64,000 bases of DNA from contig DPJG01000023.1 in the NCBI GenBank assembly GCA_003543135.1, positions 310,001-374,000 of the forward strand, written 5' to 3'. The position numbers were made by a program, and so were the translations under genes. Below, in pieces: positions 47,354 to 56,545 of this stretch (positions are counted from its first letter, which is position 1; the number at the start of each line of letters is the position of its first letter). Source of the stretch: Rheinheimera sp. (GTDB lineage: Bacteria > Pseudomonadota > Gammaproteobacteria > Enterobacterales > Alteromonadaceae). The notes beneath the pieces are model-generated. The model made no database searches. It saw nothing but the letters and a program-made list of their open reading frames with translations, and was not told where the DNA came from.

Positions 47354-49237
47354 ATGTCGTTAGAAAGACCAGGCCTGCTCAGAAGATTTTTTTCCGCAGT
47401 GTTCAAAGTGTTTAAAACCGTCAGGAATCTGGTACTGAACCTGATTTTCCTGATTATTTTTGTCGGCTTTATCAGCGTCTTGTTATCTGATGACGAACAA
47501 GTCGAAGTTCCCGAATCTGCGGCACTGGTGCTGAACCTGAAAGGCGACCTGGTCGAAGAGCTGCGTTTTGTTGATCCGCTGGAAGCTATGATGAACGAAG
47601 CTGCCGGCGGCAGCGAGGAAACACCGGAAATACTGGTGCGCGACGTAGTCAAAGTGCTTGAACGCGCCACTAAAGACGACAAAATTAAAGTGATAGTGTT
47701 GGAACTATCAAGTTTAGGTCGGGGTTCACTGGATAAACTGCAAACAGTTGGCAGCGCACTGGAGAAGTTTAAAGCCGCCGGTAAAAAGGTCCTGGCAACA
47801 GGCACCTTTTATGCGCAAAACCAATATTATCTGGCGAGCTACGCTGACAGTATTAACCTGCATCCAAAAGGCACAGTGTTGCTGGAGGGTTATGGCAGCT
47901 ACCCAATGTATTACAAAAGTGCATTGGAAAAACTGAAAATCAGCACCCATGTATTTAAAGTGGGCACCTATAAATCTGCTGTTGAACCTTTCCTGCGTGA
48001 CGATATGTCTCCTGAAGCCAAAGAAGCCAACAGTGCCTGGCTTAACGAGTTATGGAGCAGCTACAAACAGCAGGTTGCCGGCCGTCGTGGTTTTGATGTC
48101 AGCAATTTCGATGAAAGTTTTGCCAGCTTGTATCAGCGTATCAGCGCAGCCGACGGTGATATTGCCAAATATGCGCTGGACGCCAAACTGGTGGACAGCT
48201 TAAAAACCCGCGAAGAATTCCGCCAGGATGTGATTGCATTAGTTGGTGAAGACAAAGAAAACCAAACCTTTAATCAGGTGAATTACGACGAATATCACAG
48301 CCTCGTGATCCCAAAAATGCAGATGCCAAACCCAATGACCGACAAGGTTGCACTGGTTGTTGCCCGTGGTGCCATTGTGGACGGTAATGCCAAAGCCGGT
48401 ATGATTGGTGGCGACAGTACGGCTAAATTGCTGCGTAAAGCCAGACTGGACGACAAAGTGAAAGCCGTGGTGCTGCGTATCGACAGCGGTGGCGGCAGTG
48501 CTTTTGCTTCCGAAATTATTTCTGAAGAAATCCGTTTATTAAAAGCCGCCGGTAAACCAGTGATTGCTTCTATGGGCGCAGTAGCAGCCTCCGGCGGTTA
48601 TTGGATTGCAGCACCTGCCAATGAAATCTGGGCAGCCCCCACCACCATCACAGGTTCTATCGGTATTTTTGCCATGCTGCATACAGCTGAAAACGCTGTT
48701 GGTAGTTTGGGTCTGAATGTCGATGGTGTTGGCACCACTGAGCTTGCTGGTTTTAGCGCCGGTGTACCACTGTTTAAAGGATTGCCGGCTGATGCTGAAA
48801 AGTTGCTGCAACGCATGATTGAGCGTGGTTACGATGAATTTATCACCCACGTTGGTGTTAGCCGCAACCTCGACAAAGCCGCAGTAGATAAGGTTGGCCA
48901 GGGCCGCGTCTGGACGGGCACTAAGGCGCTGGAATTCGGTCTGGTGGATAAACTGGGCACACTGGAAGATGCCATTGCATCGGCCGCCAGCAAGGCCAGC
49001 CTCAGCCAGTTTGATGTTTGGGTGGTCGAGCAGGAACTGACACCACAACAACAGTTTGTAAAACAGTTATTTGGTGAAGCCAAAACCATGGGCTTACTGC
49101 CGGAAATCACACCATCTGCAGAAAACAAAGCAGTGCAACAGCTGATGACAGAGTTAAAACAGCATGTGGCGCAGTTTAGCCAGTTTAATGATCCAAATGG
49201 CATTTACTCTTATTGTTTCAGCTGTGAGCTGCAATAA
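47354..49237 (+). CDS. sppA: Signal peptide peptidase SppA, 67-kDa type
   Basis: 627 aa. One N-terminal transmembrane helix (about 27-45, LVLNLIFLIIFVGFISVLL) is followed by two S49 domains. The catalytic dyad is Lys207 (FKVGTYKSAVEPF) and Ser413 (MGAVAASGGYWIA), matching E. coli Lys209 and Ser409. It digests cleaved signal peptides in the membrane. ATG 47354 has AGGTG 7 bases upstream; an earlier GTG (47345) is less likely. Confidence 0.95.
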   Translation: MSLERPGLLRRFFSAVFKVFKTVRNLVLNLIFLIIFVGFISVLLSDDEQVEVPESAALVLNLKGDLVEELRFVDPLEAMMNEAAGGSEETPEILVRDVVKVLERATKDDKIKVIVLELSSLGRGSLDKLQTVGSALEKFKAAGKKVLATGTFYAQNQYYLASYADSINLHPKGTVLLEGYGSYPMYYKSALEKLKISTHVFKVGTYKSAVEPFLRDDMSPEAKEANSAWLNELWSSYKQQVAGRRGFDVSNFDESFASLYQRISAADGDIAKYALDAKLVDSLKTREEFRQDVIALVGEDKENQTFNQVNYDEYHSLVIPKMQMPNPMTDKVALVVARGAIVDGNAKAGMIGGDSTAKLLRKARLDDKVKAVVLRIDSGGGSAFASEIISEEIRLLKAAGKPVIASMGAVAASGGYWIAAPANEIWAAPTTITGSIGIFAMLHTAENAVGSLGLNVDGVGTTELAGFSAGVPLFKGLPADAEKLLQRMIERGYDEFITHVGVSRNLDKAAVDKVGQGRVWTGTKALEFGLVDKLGTLEDAIASAASKASLSQFDVWVVEQELTPQQQFVKQLFGEAKTMGLLPEITPSAENKAVQQLMTELKQHVAQFSQFNDPNGIYSYCFSCELQ

Positions 49238-49256
49238 GATAAAAACCAGGCAAAAC

Positions 49257-49285
49257 AAAAAGGAGCTTTAAAAGCTCCTTTTTTA
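49257..49285 (+). terminator. Terminator of sppA
   Basis: AAAAAGGAGC, loop TTTAAAA, GCTCCTTTTTT, 20 bp after the sppA stop. The symmetric A-run may also serve the convergent VOC gene. Confidence 0.9.
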
Positions 49286-49346
49286 TTGCCGTCGTTTTTT
49301 ATGTTTACACTAACAAGCCACAACAAAACCTTTGCATATCGTTGGC

Positions 49347-49727
49347 TTATTGCATGCTATGCACACCCAGTTTATTACCGGCCGGATCAAAAAACATCCC
49401 AATAAAACCATGTTCACCGATCGCGGTTTTTGCCAGCACCACTTCCCCACCCGCTGCTGCAACTCTGCTGAGTACTGGCGCCACATCGGCGGTCTGAAAA
49501 TACACTGTGGTACCATTGGCGGAAGGTTTTGCCTCAGGCCCCAACACTAAAGCGCCGCCACAACCACTTTGGCCATGATCAAAAGGAAAAAGTGCCATGA
49601 CATCCGAAGCCATTTCCATCATGGTCAGCTCCAGCTGAAATACCTGTTGGTAGAATTTTTTACTCTTTTCCATATCCGTCACCGGAATTTCAAACCAGCC
49701 GACCGGATTTATGATAGTTGCCGTCAT
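49347..49727 (-). CDS. VOC-family (glyoxalase/dioxygenase-like) protein
   Basis: 126 aa, a single vicinal-oxygen-chelate module. VGWFEIPVTDMEKSKKFYQQVF opens the fold and GFIGMFFDPAGNKLGVHS closes it. It resembles the PhnB/glyoxalase-like small proteins found in many proteobacteria. Substrate unknown. It stands alone, with the sppA terminator on one side and 262 bp containing the ydiJ terminator on the other. Confidence 0.85.
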   Translation of the reverse strand: MTATIINPVGWFEIPVTDMEKSKKFYQQVFQLELTMMEMASDVMALFPFDHGQSGCGGALVLGPEAKPSANGTTVYFQTADVAPVLSRVAAAGGEVVLAKTAIGEHGFIGMFFDPAGNKLGVHSMQ

Positions 49728-49886
49728 ACTTCACTCCCTTTGCTGTAAAAGACACAGCAAGTGTAGTGCACAACATGAAAAAGGCTCAGGCGCAACTTTG
49801 ACAGCCTTGCCTGAGCCAGCGCGGCGGCTGTTACCACAGATCTGCTGAGCTTTACTTCAGGCTGTCGCTGTTACACTGGCAAAGGT

Positions 49887-49918
49887 GCGAAAAAAAAGCC
49901 TGCGACTGCAGACTTTTT
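49887..49918 (-). terminator. Terminator of ydiJ
   Basis: On the minus strand AAAAGTCTGC-AGTC-GCAGGCTTTTTTTT, a 10-bp stem with one mismatch and a run of eight T, about 70 bp after the ydiJ stop. Confidence 0.8.
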
Positions 49919-49989
49919 ATTGGACTTCAACGGCGGCATTAGTGGCGATAACGGCCATAGCTACTGCCAGATGCCGCCTTCATGATTTC

Positions 49990-52900
49990 TCACAGCAGTT
50001 TTAACAACAACTGCAGCGGATGTTGCGGTTTTTGCCCTTCATAACGTTTAACCTGGCTACGGCAGGAAAACCCCGTCACCAACACCTGTTGCAGGTCCGT
50101 TTGTTGCAACGCCTGCTGCCAGCTTAAGTCGTATAAAGCACGGCTATTTTGCTGATTTTGTTTTTCATGACCATAAGTACCGGCCATACCACAACAACCA
50201 ACGGATACCACATCCAGGGTTAAACCTGCTTTGCTGAAAATTTGCTGCCAGCTTTTTTCTGTGGCTGGCAAAGCGGTTTTTTCGGTGCAATGGGCAAATA
50301 ACCGGTATTTTTCGCTGGAGTTTAATGCTGGCAACTGTTGTTGCACTAGCCATTCATGCAGCAACTTCACCTCAAAATCACCACGTTTTTCGCCCAAAGC
50401 TTTGACATATTCGTCGCGGTACACCAGCACTAAAGATGCATCCAGGCCCAGCATAGGAGCGCCAAGCGCGGTCAGCTGGTTCAGAAAATCAGCGGCGTTC
50501 TGGGCAGTTTTGGCAAATTCACGTAAAAAACCTTTGACATGCTGCGGTTTGCCATTAGGTAAAAACGGCAGCAACACCGGGGTAAAACCAAGTTTTTCCA
50601 GCAGACTCAGGGCGTCAGCGACTAAATCGGCTTCATAAAAACTGGTAAAGGGATCTTGCACCAACAGCACCAGTTTTTCCCGTTCGGCCAGCGACAGGCT
50701 CTGCAGCTGCGTTAAATCAAACTGGTATTTGTGCTGAATGCGCTGTGCCAAAGTCGGCACCGACAGCAAAGGTGAATCAACATAACCTATGGTTTTTTCA
50801 AGCAGCCAGGCCACAGGGCGTAACTCTAAGCCAAAGTTCACCAGACCAGGCATTTTTGCAAGCTTAGGCGCACTTTGTTCAATACCTGCCACCACATAAT
50901 CTTTCAGTGGTCTTAAATACCGGCTGTGGTACAGCTGTAAAAAACGCGCTCTGAACGATGGCACATCGACTTTAATCGGACACTGACCGGCACAGGCTTT
51001 ACAAGCCAGACATCCTTCCATGGCTTCCATCACTTCATGGGAAAAGTCAGCCTCGCCCCGCTTTTTACCAATACTGTTGCGAATACGGGTTGCGAAGTTT
51101 TTCAGGCCGCCTGAGGATGCCAACAGCTGCTGTTCCTGAGCCAATACATCAACACCCTGCTTGCTCATCAGCCTGAGCCATTCACGCATTAAACCGGCGC
51201 GGCCTTTAGGGCTATGACGACGGTCTTTGGTGATTTTGCTGGACGGGCACATCGGCGAATTTTCTTCGTAATTAAAACACAGGCCATTGCCATTGCAGTT
51301 AGCCGCACTATCAAAGCTCTGGCGGACCTGAATTGGAATTTGCCGATCGTAAAAGCCACGTTTTACCCCATCAACACTGACCAGCGCATCCTTACTGTTT
51401 AGCGGCGTACAAATTTTGCCAGGATTGATCCGATTGGCCGGGTCAAAGGCGGCTTTAATTTTGCGAAGTTCATTAAAGAGAGTTTCACCAAAAAAGGCCG
51501 GGCCATATTCACTGCGATAACCTTTGCCGTGTTCGCCCCACATTAAACCACCGTATTTAGCGGTGAGTGCCACCACCTGATCCGACACCTGACGCAGCAG
51601 CTTTTCCTGTTCAGGGTCACACATATCAAGGGCTGGGCGCACATGCAGCACACCGGCATCAACATGGCCAAACATGCCATAACTCAGGCCATGGCTGTCG
51701 AGCAATGCCCGAAACTCCATAATAAAATCGGCCAGATTCTCAGGCGGCACCGCGGTATCTTCAGCAAAAGGCAAAGGTTTTTGCTGACCTTTGGCATTGC
51801 CGAGTAAACCAACCGCCTTTTTACGCATGGCATAAATCTGATTGATAGCGCCTAAATCGTAGGTTAGCTGATAGCCAATAATACCGCTGTCACCTGCAGC
51901 CAATGCCTGTTGTAGCCGGCTTTCCAAAGCAGCCACTTTTTGCTGCATCTCTTGCTCATCTTCGGCGTTATATTCCACCATATTCAGGCCCAGCATGGTT
52001 TTACCGGGAACGTCTTCAATATAGTTTTTCACCTGATGCCAGATGATGTCCTGCCGAGCTAAATCCAATACCTTGCTGTCGACGGTTTCTACCGACGTTG
52101 CCTGCGCCGCCACTAAAAATGGTGCATTTTTTAACGCGCTGACAAAACTGTCGTATTTGACATTCACCAGGCATTTAAAAGGTGCAATGGGCGTGACATT
52201 CAGTTTGGCTTCGGCCACAAAACCTAACGAGCCTTCTGAGCCTGTGATCACCCGGCCTAAATCAAACTGAGTTAAATCATCATTCCAGACATGTTCTAAA
52301 TCGTAACCTGTTAAAAAACGGTTTAGCCGTGGGAATTTGGCCAGAATGTCTGAGCGGTATTCGCGGGTGCTGCCCAGCACCTGACGGTAAATAGCACCAA
52401 TGGTATTCTGCTGTGCCGCAAACTTTTCGGCTTCTGCCACCGGCATTGGCGCTGTATCCAGCACATCCCCACTCACCAGCACAGTTTTGAGCGCCAGCAC
52501 ATGGTCGCTGGTTTTACCATACACCAATGACCCCTGACCTGAAGCGTCGGTATTGATCATGCCACCTATGGTGGCGCGGTTTGACGTGGATAAATCCGGG
52601 GCAAAGAAAAATCCATGGGGTTTTAAAAACGCATTGAGCTGATCTTTAATCACGCCCGCCTGCACCCTGACCCAACGCTCTTTGGCATTAAATTCCAGAA
52701 TGTCGCGCATATGGCGCGACAAATCCACCACCAGATGTTCTGTCAGTGCCTGACCGTTGGTGCCGGTACCGCCGCCTCTTGGGCTGAATTTTAGACTTTG
52801 AAACTGTGTTTGTTGCGCTGTTTGCGTGATGAGCTGTAAATCGGCCAGATGCCGGGGTAACAGCACTGCTTGTGGCAACGCCTGATACACACTGTTGTCG

Positions 52901-53028
52901 GTCGCAACAGCGAGTCTTGCGGCATAGCTGGTTTCAATATCACCGGTAAAACCAGCGCTTTGTAAGGCCTGGCTAAAAGCAATGACAATTTCAGGTAAGG
53001 TATGTTCGGGCGTTAACTTTGGGATCAT
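49990..53028 (-). CDS. ydiJ: FAD-linked oxidase with 4Fe-4S C-terminal part, YdiJ type (D-2-hydroxyacid dehydrogenase)
   Basis: 1012 aa (E. coli YdiJ 1018). The N-terminal FAD-binding_4 domain contains FSPRGGGTGTNGQALTEHLVV and NRATIGGMINTDASGQGSLV. The middle D-lactate-dehydrogenase-type cap has FGHVDAGVLHVRP and MWGEHGKGYRSEYGP. The C-terminal part has the 4Fe-4S motif CLACKACAGQCPIKVDVPS and CCG-type cysteines (GCCGMAG). YdiJ has been linked to D-2-hydroxyglutarate oxidation, and related enzymes oxidise D-lactate. ATG 53028 gives the YdiJ-like N-terminus MIPKLTP; the frame is open to 53070 without a better Shine-Dalgarno. It follows a small membrane protein gene on the same strand. Confidence 0.92.
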   Translation of the reverse strand: MIPKLTPEHTLPEIVIAFSQALQSAGFTGDIETSYAARLAVATDNSVYQALPQAVLLPRHLADLQLITQTAQQTQFQSLKFSPRGGGTGTNGQALTEHLVVDLSRHMRDILEFNAKERWVRVQAGVIKDQLNAFLKPHGFFFAPDLSTSNRATIGGMINTDASGQGSLVYGKTSDHVLALKTVLVSGDVLDTAPMPVAEAEKFAAQQNTIGAIYRQVLGSTREYRSDILAKFPRLNRFLTGYDLEHVWNDDLTQFDLGRVITGSEGSLGFVAEAKLNVTPIAPFKCLVNVKYDSFVSALKNAPFLVAAQATSVETVDSKVLDLARQDIIWHQVKNYIEDVPGKTMLGLNMVEYNAEDEQEMQQKVAALESRLQQALAAGDSGIIGYQLTYDLGAINQIYAMRKKAVGLLGNAKGQQKPLPFAEDTAVPPENLADFIMEFRALLDSHGLSYGMFGHVDAGVLHVRPALDMCDPEQEKLLRQVSDQVVALTAKYGGLMWGEHGKGYRSEYGPAFFGETLFNELRKIKAAFDPANRINPGKICTPLNSKDALVSVDGVKRGFYDRQIPIQVRQSFDSAANCNGNGLCFNYEENSPMCPSSKITKDRRHSPKGRAGLMREWLRLMSKQGVDVLAQEQQLLASSGGLKNFATRIRNSIGKKRGEADFSHEVMEAMEGCLACKACAGQCPIKVDVPSFRARFLQLYHSRYLRPLKDYVVAGIEQSAPKLAKMPGLVNFGLELRPVAWLLEKTIGYVDSPLLSVPTLAQRIQHKYQFDLTQLQSLSLAEREKLVLLVQDPFTSFYEADLVADALSLLEKLGFTPVLLPFLPNGKPQHVKGFLREFAKTAQNAADFLNQLTALGAPMLGLDASLVLVYRDEYVKALGEKRGDFEVKLLHEWLVQQQLPALNSSEKYRLFAHCTEKTALPATEKSWQQIFSKAGLTLDVVSVGCCGMAGTYGHEKQNQQNSRALYDLSWQQALQQTDLQQVLVTGFSCRSQVKRYEGQKPQHPLQLLLKLL

Positions 53029-53202
53029 CACAGGCACAACAACTGATTCACAAAGCACCGAGTATATCATTGTGTGCTGTTGGAAATTAAGCGAAAAAGC
53101 AGGCTGATTTTTCGCAGGAGCAGACTCTGAAACAGGCTGTCACTGCAGCGCCTCAGATTTTAATTCTGCATACAGGCGCTGTCGTTAGGGAGCTGAGCCA
53201 GC

Positions 53203-53574
53203 TTACGAAGCTTTGTGGTCGATGCTTTCAGATTTGACGATAACTTCGCCTTCAATAATAACACCGGAAGCCCCCTGCTCCCGGGTTTCACGATAAGCGG
53301 AATGAGCGCCTGTATTTCCCTGCGCCGCCCCGCCGGCACCATACATCTGTTGCTGCATCTGCTGCATTTTTTTCAGCAGTTGCTTTTTTTTCCACCACAG
53401 CCAGGGCAATAACAACACAGCCACAGTGGCGATAATCATCAGTAAACCAACACCAAAGACCAAAAAGGCCAGTGCTGCCAACAACATCAAAATGACGCTG
53501 AATACACCACCACTGCGGGTTTTACCCAGCTGAATAAAAACAGGAGAAGGCCCTGACGGCCCGGAGTCTTTCAT
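53203..53574 (-). CDS. Small inner-membrane protein of unknown function
   Basis: 123 aa. Two adjacent transmembrane helices (about 24-41 and 42-60: VILMLLAALAFLVFGVG, LLMIIATVAVLLLPWLWW) are followed by a basic, Gln/Met-rich coiled stretch (KKKQLLKKMQQMQQQMYG). The acidic tail contains GVIIEGEVIVKSES. GAGG 7 bases before ATG 53574 supports the start. No family recognised with certainty. It lies 174 bp upstream of ydiJ. Confidence 0.72.
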   Translation of the reverse strand: MKDSGPSGPSPVFIQLGKTRSGGVFSVILMLLAALAFLVFGVGLLMIIATVAVLLLPWLWWKKKQLLKKMQQMQQQMYGAGGAAQGNTGAHSAYRETREQGASGVIIEGEVIVKSESIDHKAS

Positions 53575-53810
53575 GAAATAACCTCATTTAAAAAGCGCGA
53601 TTTGGACAACTTTTGCACCTGAGCATTCAAATAAAATCAGGCCAAAACCAAAGTCCAGGCTGCATCTTAACTCTTTATGGGGACTTTGCGGTTTGAAATC
53701 CAGCCGGCCAAGGGCATTTTTGTGATCGAAGATGTAAGCAAATATAAAAATAATGGCGGCAACAGCCTGGTGCAGCCCCTTGTTACATCGTGAACAAACC
53801 ACACAACAAC

Positions 53811-53836
53811 ATAAAGCCCGCAACTGCGGGCTTTAT
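53811..53836. terminator. Terminator downstream of glgP
   Basis: ATAAAGCCCGC and GCGGGCTTTAT form a near-perfect stem around AACT, 33 bp past the glgP stop. Short T-run. The other part of the 294-bp gap (53575-53810) shows only short open frames without start signals. Confidence 0.7.
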
Positions 53837-53868
53837 CATTGATGCTTAAGTTGAGAGTGCCAGACGGA

Positions 53869-56358
53869 CTATTTGTGCCCAATCTGACATTTTTGCAGCT
53901 GCCATACCCTTTGCACATAATCTTCAATAGAGCGGTCTGACGTAAACTTACTGACACTGGCTGTATTCAGAATGGCTTTTTTCGCCCACAGCGCCTTGTC
54001 CCTGTACCAACTGTCGATGGTTTCATGGGCTTTTACATAAGAAGGGAAATCCGCCAGCACCAAGTATGGGTCGCCACCTTCCAGCAGACTACGTTTAATG
54101 GCCGCCAGCTCACCTGGTTTACCCGGGGTGAAATAATCGGTTTCCAGCCAGTCCAGAATGGCTTTGAGCTCAGGGTTATTGTAATAATAATCCCAGCTGT
54201 GATAGCCCTTTTGCTGTAAGGCTTTCACTTCATCCACAGTTAAGCCAAAAATCGCAATATTATCGGCGCCGACTTCTTCGGCGATTTCAATATTAGCGCC
54301 ATCCATAGTGCCGATGGTCACAGCACCGTTCAGGGCAAGTTTCATATTGCCGGTGCCGCTGGCTTCTTTACCTGCGGTAGAAATTTGCTCTGATACATCG
54401 GCCGCCGGGATCATTTTTTCAGCCAGACTCACCCGGTAATTGGGCATAAACACCACTTTTAACCGGTTTTTCACCCTTTTATCGTGGTTAATTTTTTCGG
54501 CAATTTTATTGATGGCGTAAATAATTTCTTTCGCCAGTTTATAACCAGGCGCTGCCTTGGCCCCGAACAGGAAGACCCTTGGCACCATGTCATAATCCGG
54601 GTTTTGCAAAATACGGCGGTATAAAGCCAGAATATGCAGCAAATTCAGATGCTGACGTTTGTATTCATGCAAACGTTTAATCTGCACATCAAAAAGTGCG
54701 TGTGGATCAATGGCAATGCCGGTGAGTTTTTTCACTTCATCAGCTAAATCTGCTTTGTTCTGCTGTTTGATGGCCATAAAAGCGTCCTGCATCGCAGGAC
54801 TGTCGGCGTGCTTTTTCAGCTCAGCCAGCTGATGCAGCTGAGTTGGCCATTCTTTGCCCACTGTAGCATCCAGTAATTTGGCTAAGCGCTGATTACAGGC
54901 TTTGAGCCAGCGTCTTGGTGTGACACCATTGGTAATATTGGTGAACTTATCCGGCCATAATGCCACCATCTCCGGGAATAAATCAGATTTCACCAACTGC
55001 GAGTGAATTTCCGCTACACCATTGACTCTGAACGAGCCCACCACCGACAAGTGCCCCATCCGCACCATAGGGTCATGGCCTTCTTCGATGATCGACAGCT
55101 TACGCTTCTTCTCCACATCACCGGGCCAACGCACATCGACCTGCTCCACCAGGAAACGGCGGTTAATCTCGTAAATGATTTCCAGATGACGTGGTAATAC
55201 TTTTTCAAACAGCCGTACCGGCCATTTTTCCAAAGCTTCCGGCAATAAAGTGTGGTTGGTATAGGCAAACACATGCTGACAGATATTCCAGGCTTCTTCC
55301 CAGTTCATTTCTGCTCTGTCGACCAGAATACGCATCAGCTCCGGAATAGCCACCGCCGGATGGGTGTCGTTGAGCTGAATAACGACCTGTTTGGCAAAGT
55401 GGCTCCAGTCATCCCCATGCGCCCTTTTATAACGGCGAATAATGTCTTTGAGTGAGCTTGAACAGAAAAAATACTGTTGAATAAGCCGCAGCTCTTTACC
55501 CGCTTCGGTTTCATCATTGGGATACAACACTTTGGAAATAGTTTCAGCTTCGATGTTTTCACGCGCAGCGTCGACATAACCACCTGAGTTAAATACGTCC
55601 CAGTTGAAAAAGTCACTGGCACGGCTTTCCCATAAACGCAACACGTTTACTGAACTACCGTTATAACCCACCACCGGAATATCCCAGGGCACAGCTTTAA
55701 TAATACGGCCCGGGTGCCAGACTTTTTTCATTTTGCCTTGCAGGTCATACACAGTTTCAACATAACCGTATACCGAAATTTCCTGGATAGATTCAGGACG
55801 GCAAATTTCCCATGGGTTGCCGTATTCCCGCCAGCTGTCGGGGCGCTCTATCTGAAAACCGTGCTGAAATTCCTGCTTAAATAAACCGTGTTCATAATGA
55901 ATGCCATAACCAATGGCCGGGTAATTTAACGTTGCCAGCGAATCGATAAAACAGGCAGCAAGACGACCCAGACCGCCGTTGCCAAGCGCCATGTCTTCTT
56001 CCTGCTGCTCTAAATCGGCAATGTCCATACCAAGCTCTGCAAGCGCCTGTTTGGCCGCGTCGTAACAACCCAGGTTATGCAAATTGTTGCTGAATAACCG
56101 CCCCATCAGATATTCCAGGCTGAAGTAATGCACGGCGCGGGTATTTTGCTGGTAATGGGTGCGCTGGGTATTGCGCAGGCCGTCATAGACAAATTCGTTA
56201 ATTGAAGCGCAGGTGGCGCGCCACCAGGCTTGTGGACTGGCTTTGTTTACATCGGTGCCCAAGGTGCCGTGTAAATGCCGGATGATCTTTTCTTTTAATT
56301 CAGCGGCCGAAGGTAAAGCCGCTACTGCGACAGTCGCTTCTGTGGTGATAGGATTCAT
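53869..56358 (-). CDS. glgP: Glycogen/maltodextrin phosphorylase
   Basis: 829 aa. The PLP lysine is Lys673 in EASGTGNMKLALNGAVTIG. NGGLGRLAACFIDSLATL, RRWLKACNQRLAKLL and HEYKRQHLNLLHIL are typical. It releases glucose-1-phosphate from glycogen, which Pgm, encoded just upstream, converts to glucose-6-phosphate. ATG 56358 is preferred over an in-frame ATG at 56400; GGAAA lies about 9 bases before it. The gap to pgm is 187 bp, so glgP probably has its own promoter. Confidence 0.95.
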   Translation of the reverse strand: MNPITTEATVAVAALPSAAELKEKIIRHLHGTLGTDVNKASPQAWWRATCASINEFVYDGLRNTQRTHYQQNTRAVHYFSLEYLMGRLFSNNLHNLGCYDAAKQALAELGMDIADLEQQEEDMALGNGGLGRLAACFIDSLATLNYPAIGYGIHYEHGLFKQEFQHGFQIERPDSWREYGNPWEICRPESIQEISVYGYVETVYDLQGKMKKVWHPGRIIKAVPWDIPVVGYNGSSVNVLRLWESRASDFFNWDVFNSGGYVDAARENIEAETISKVLYPNDETEAGKELRLIQQYFFCSSSLKDIIRRYKRAHGDDWSHFAKQVVIQLNDTHPAVAIPELMRILVDRAEMNWEEAWNICQHVFAYTNHTLLPEALEKWPVRLFEKVLPRHLEIIYEINRRFLVEQVDVRWPGDVEKKRKLSIIEEGHDPMVRMGHLSVVGSFRVNGVAEIHSQLVKSDLFPEMVALWPDKFTNITNGVTPRRWLKACNQRLAKLLDATVGKEWPTQLHQLAELKKHADSPAMQDAFMAIKQQNKADLADEVKKLTGIAIDPHALFDVQIKRLHEYKRQHLNLLHILALYRRILQNPDYDMVPRVFLFGAKAAPGYKLAKEIIYAINKIAEKINHDKRVKNRLKVVFMPNYRVSLAEKMIPAADVSEQISTAGKEASGTGNMKLALNGAVTIGTMDGANIEIAEEVGADNIAIFGLTVDEVKALQQKGYHSWDYYYNNPELKAILDWLETDYFTPGKPGELAAIKRSLLEGGDPYLVLADFPSYVKAHETIDSWYRDKALWAKKAILNTASVSKFTSDRSIEDYVQRVWQLQKCQIGHK

Positions 56359-56545
56359 AAGCCATTTCCAGTTTGCCAGTTCCGATTGCCTGTATGGCAA
56401 TCACCGTAGCGCGGCAAAAAAAGCACCGCGCCGGTGTGATAATTCATGTAGTAAAATTACAGAATGTACGGCTATTCGTCAAGGAAACCGCTGATTCGGC
56501 TGGCATTTGTAATTTAATTACATACGAATGCAGCCGCTTGACAAC

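Noticed and set aside
48539-49051. 170-codon open frame on the minus strand inside sppA
   Set aside because: Antisense to the catalytic half of SppA; composition (Cys, Gly, Asn scattered) is not protein-like and no start signal is present.
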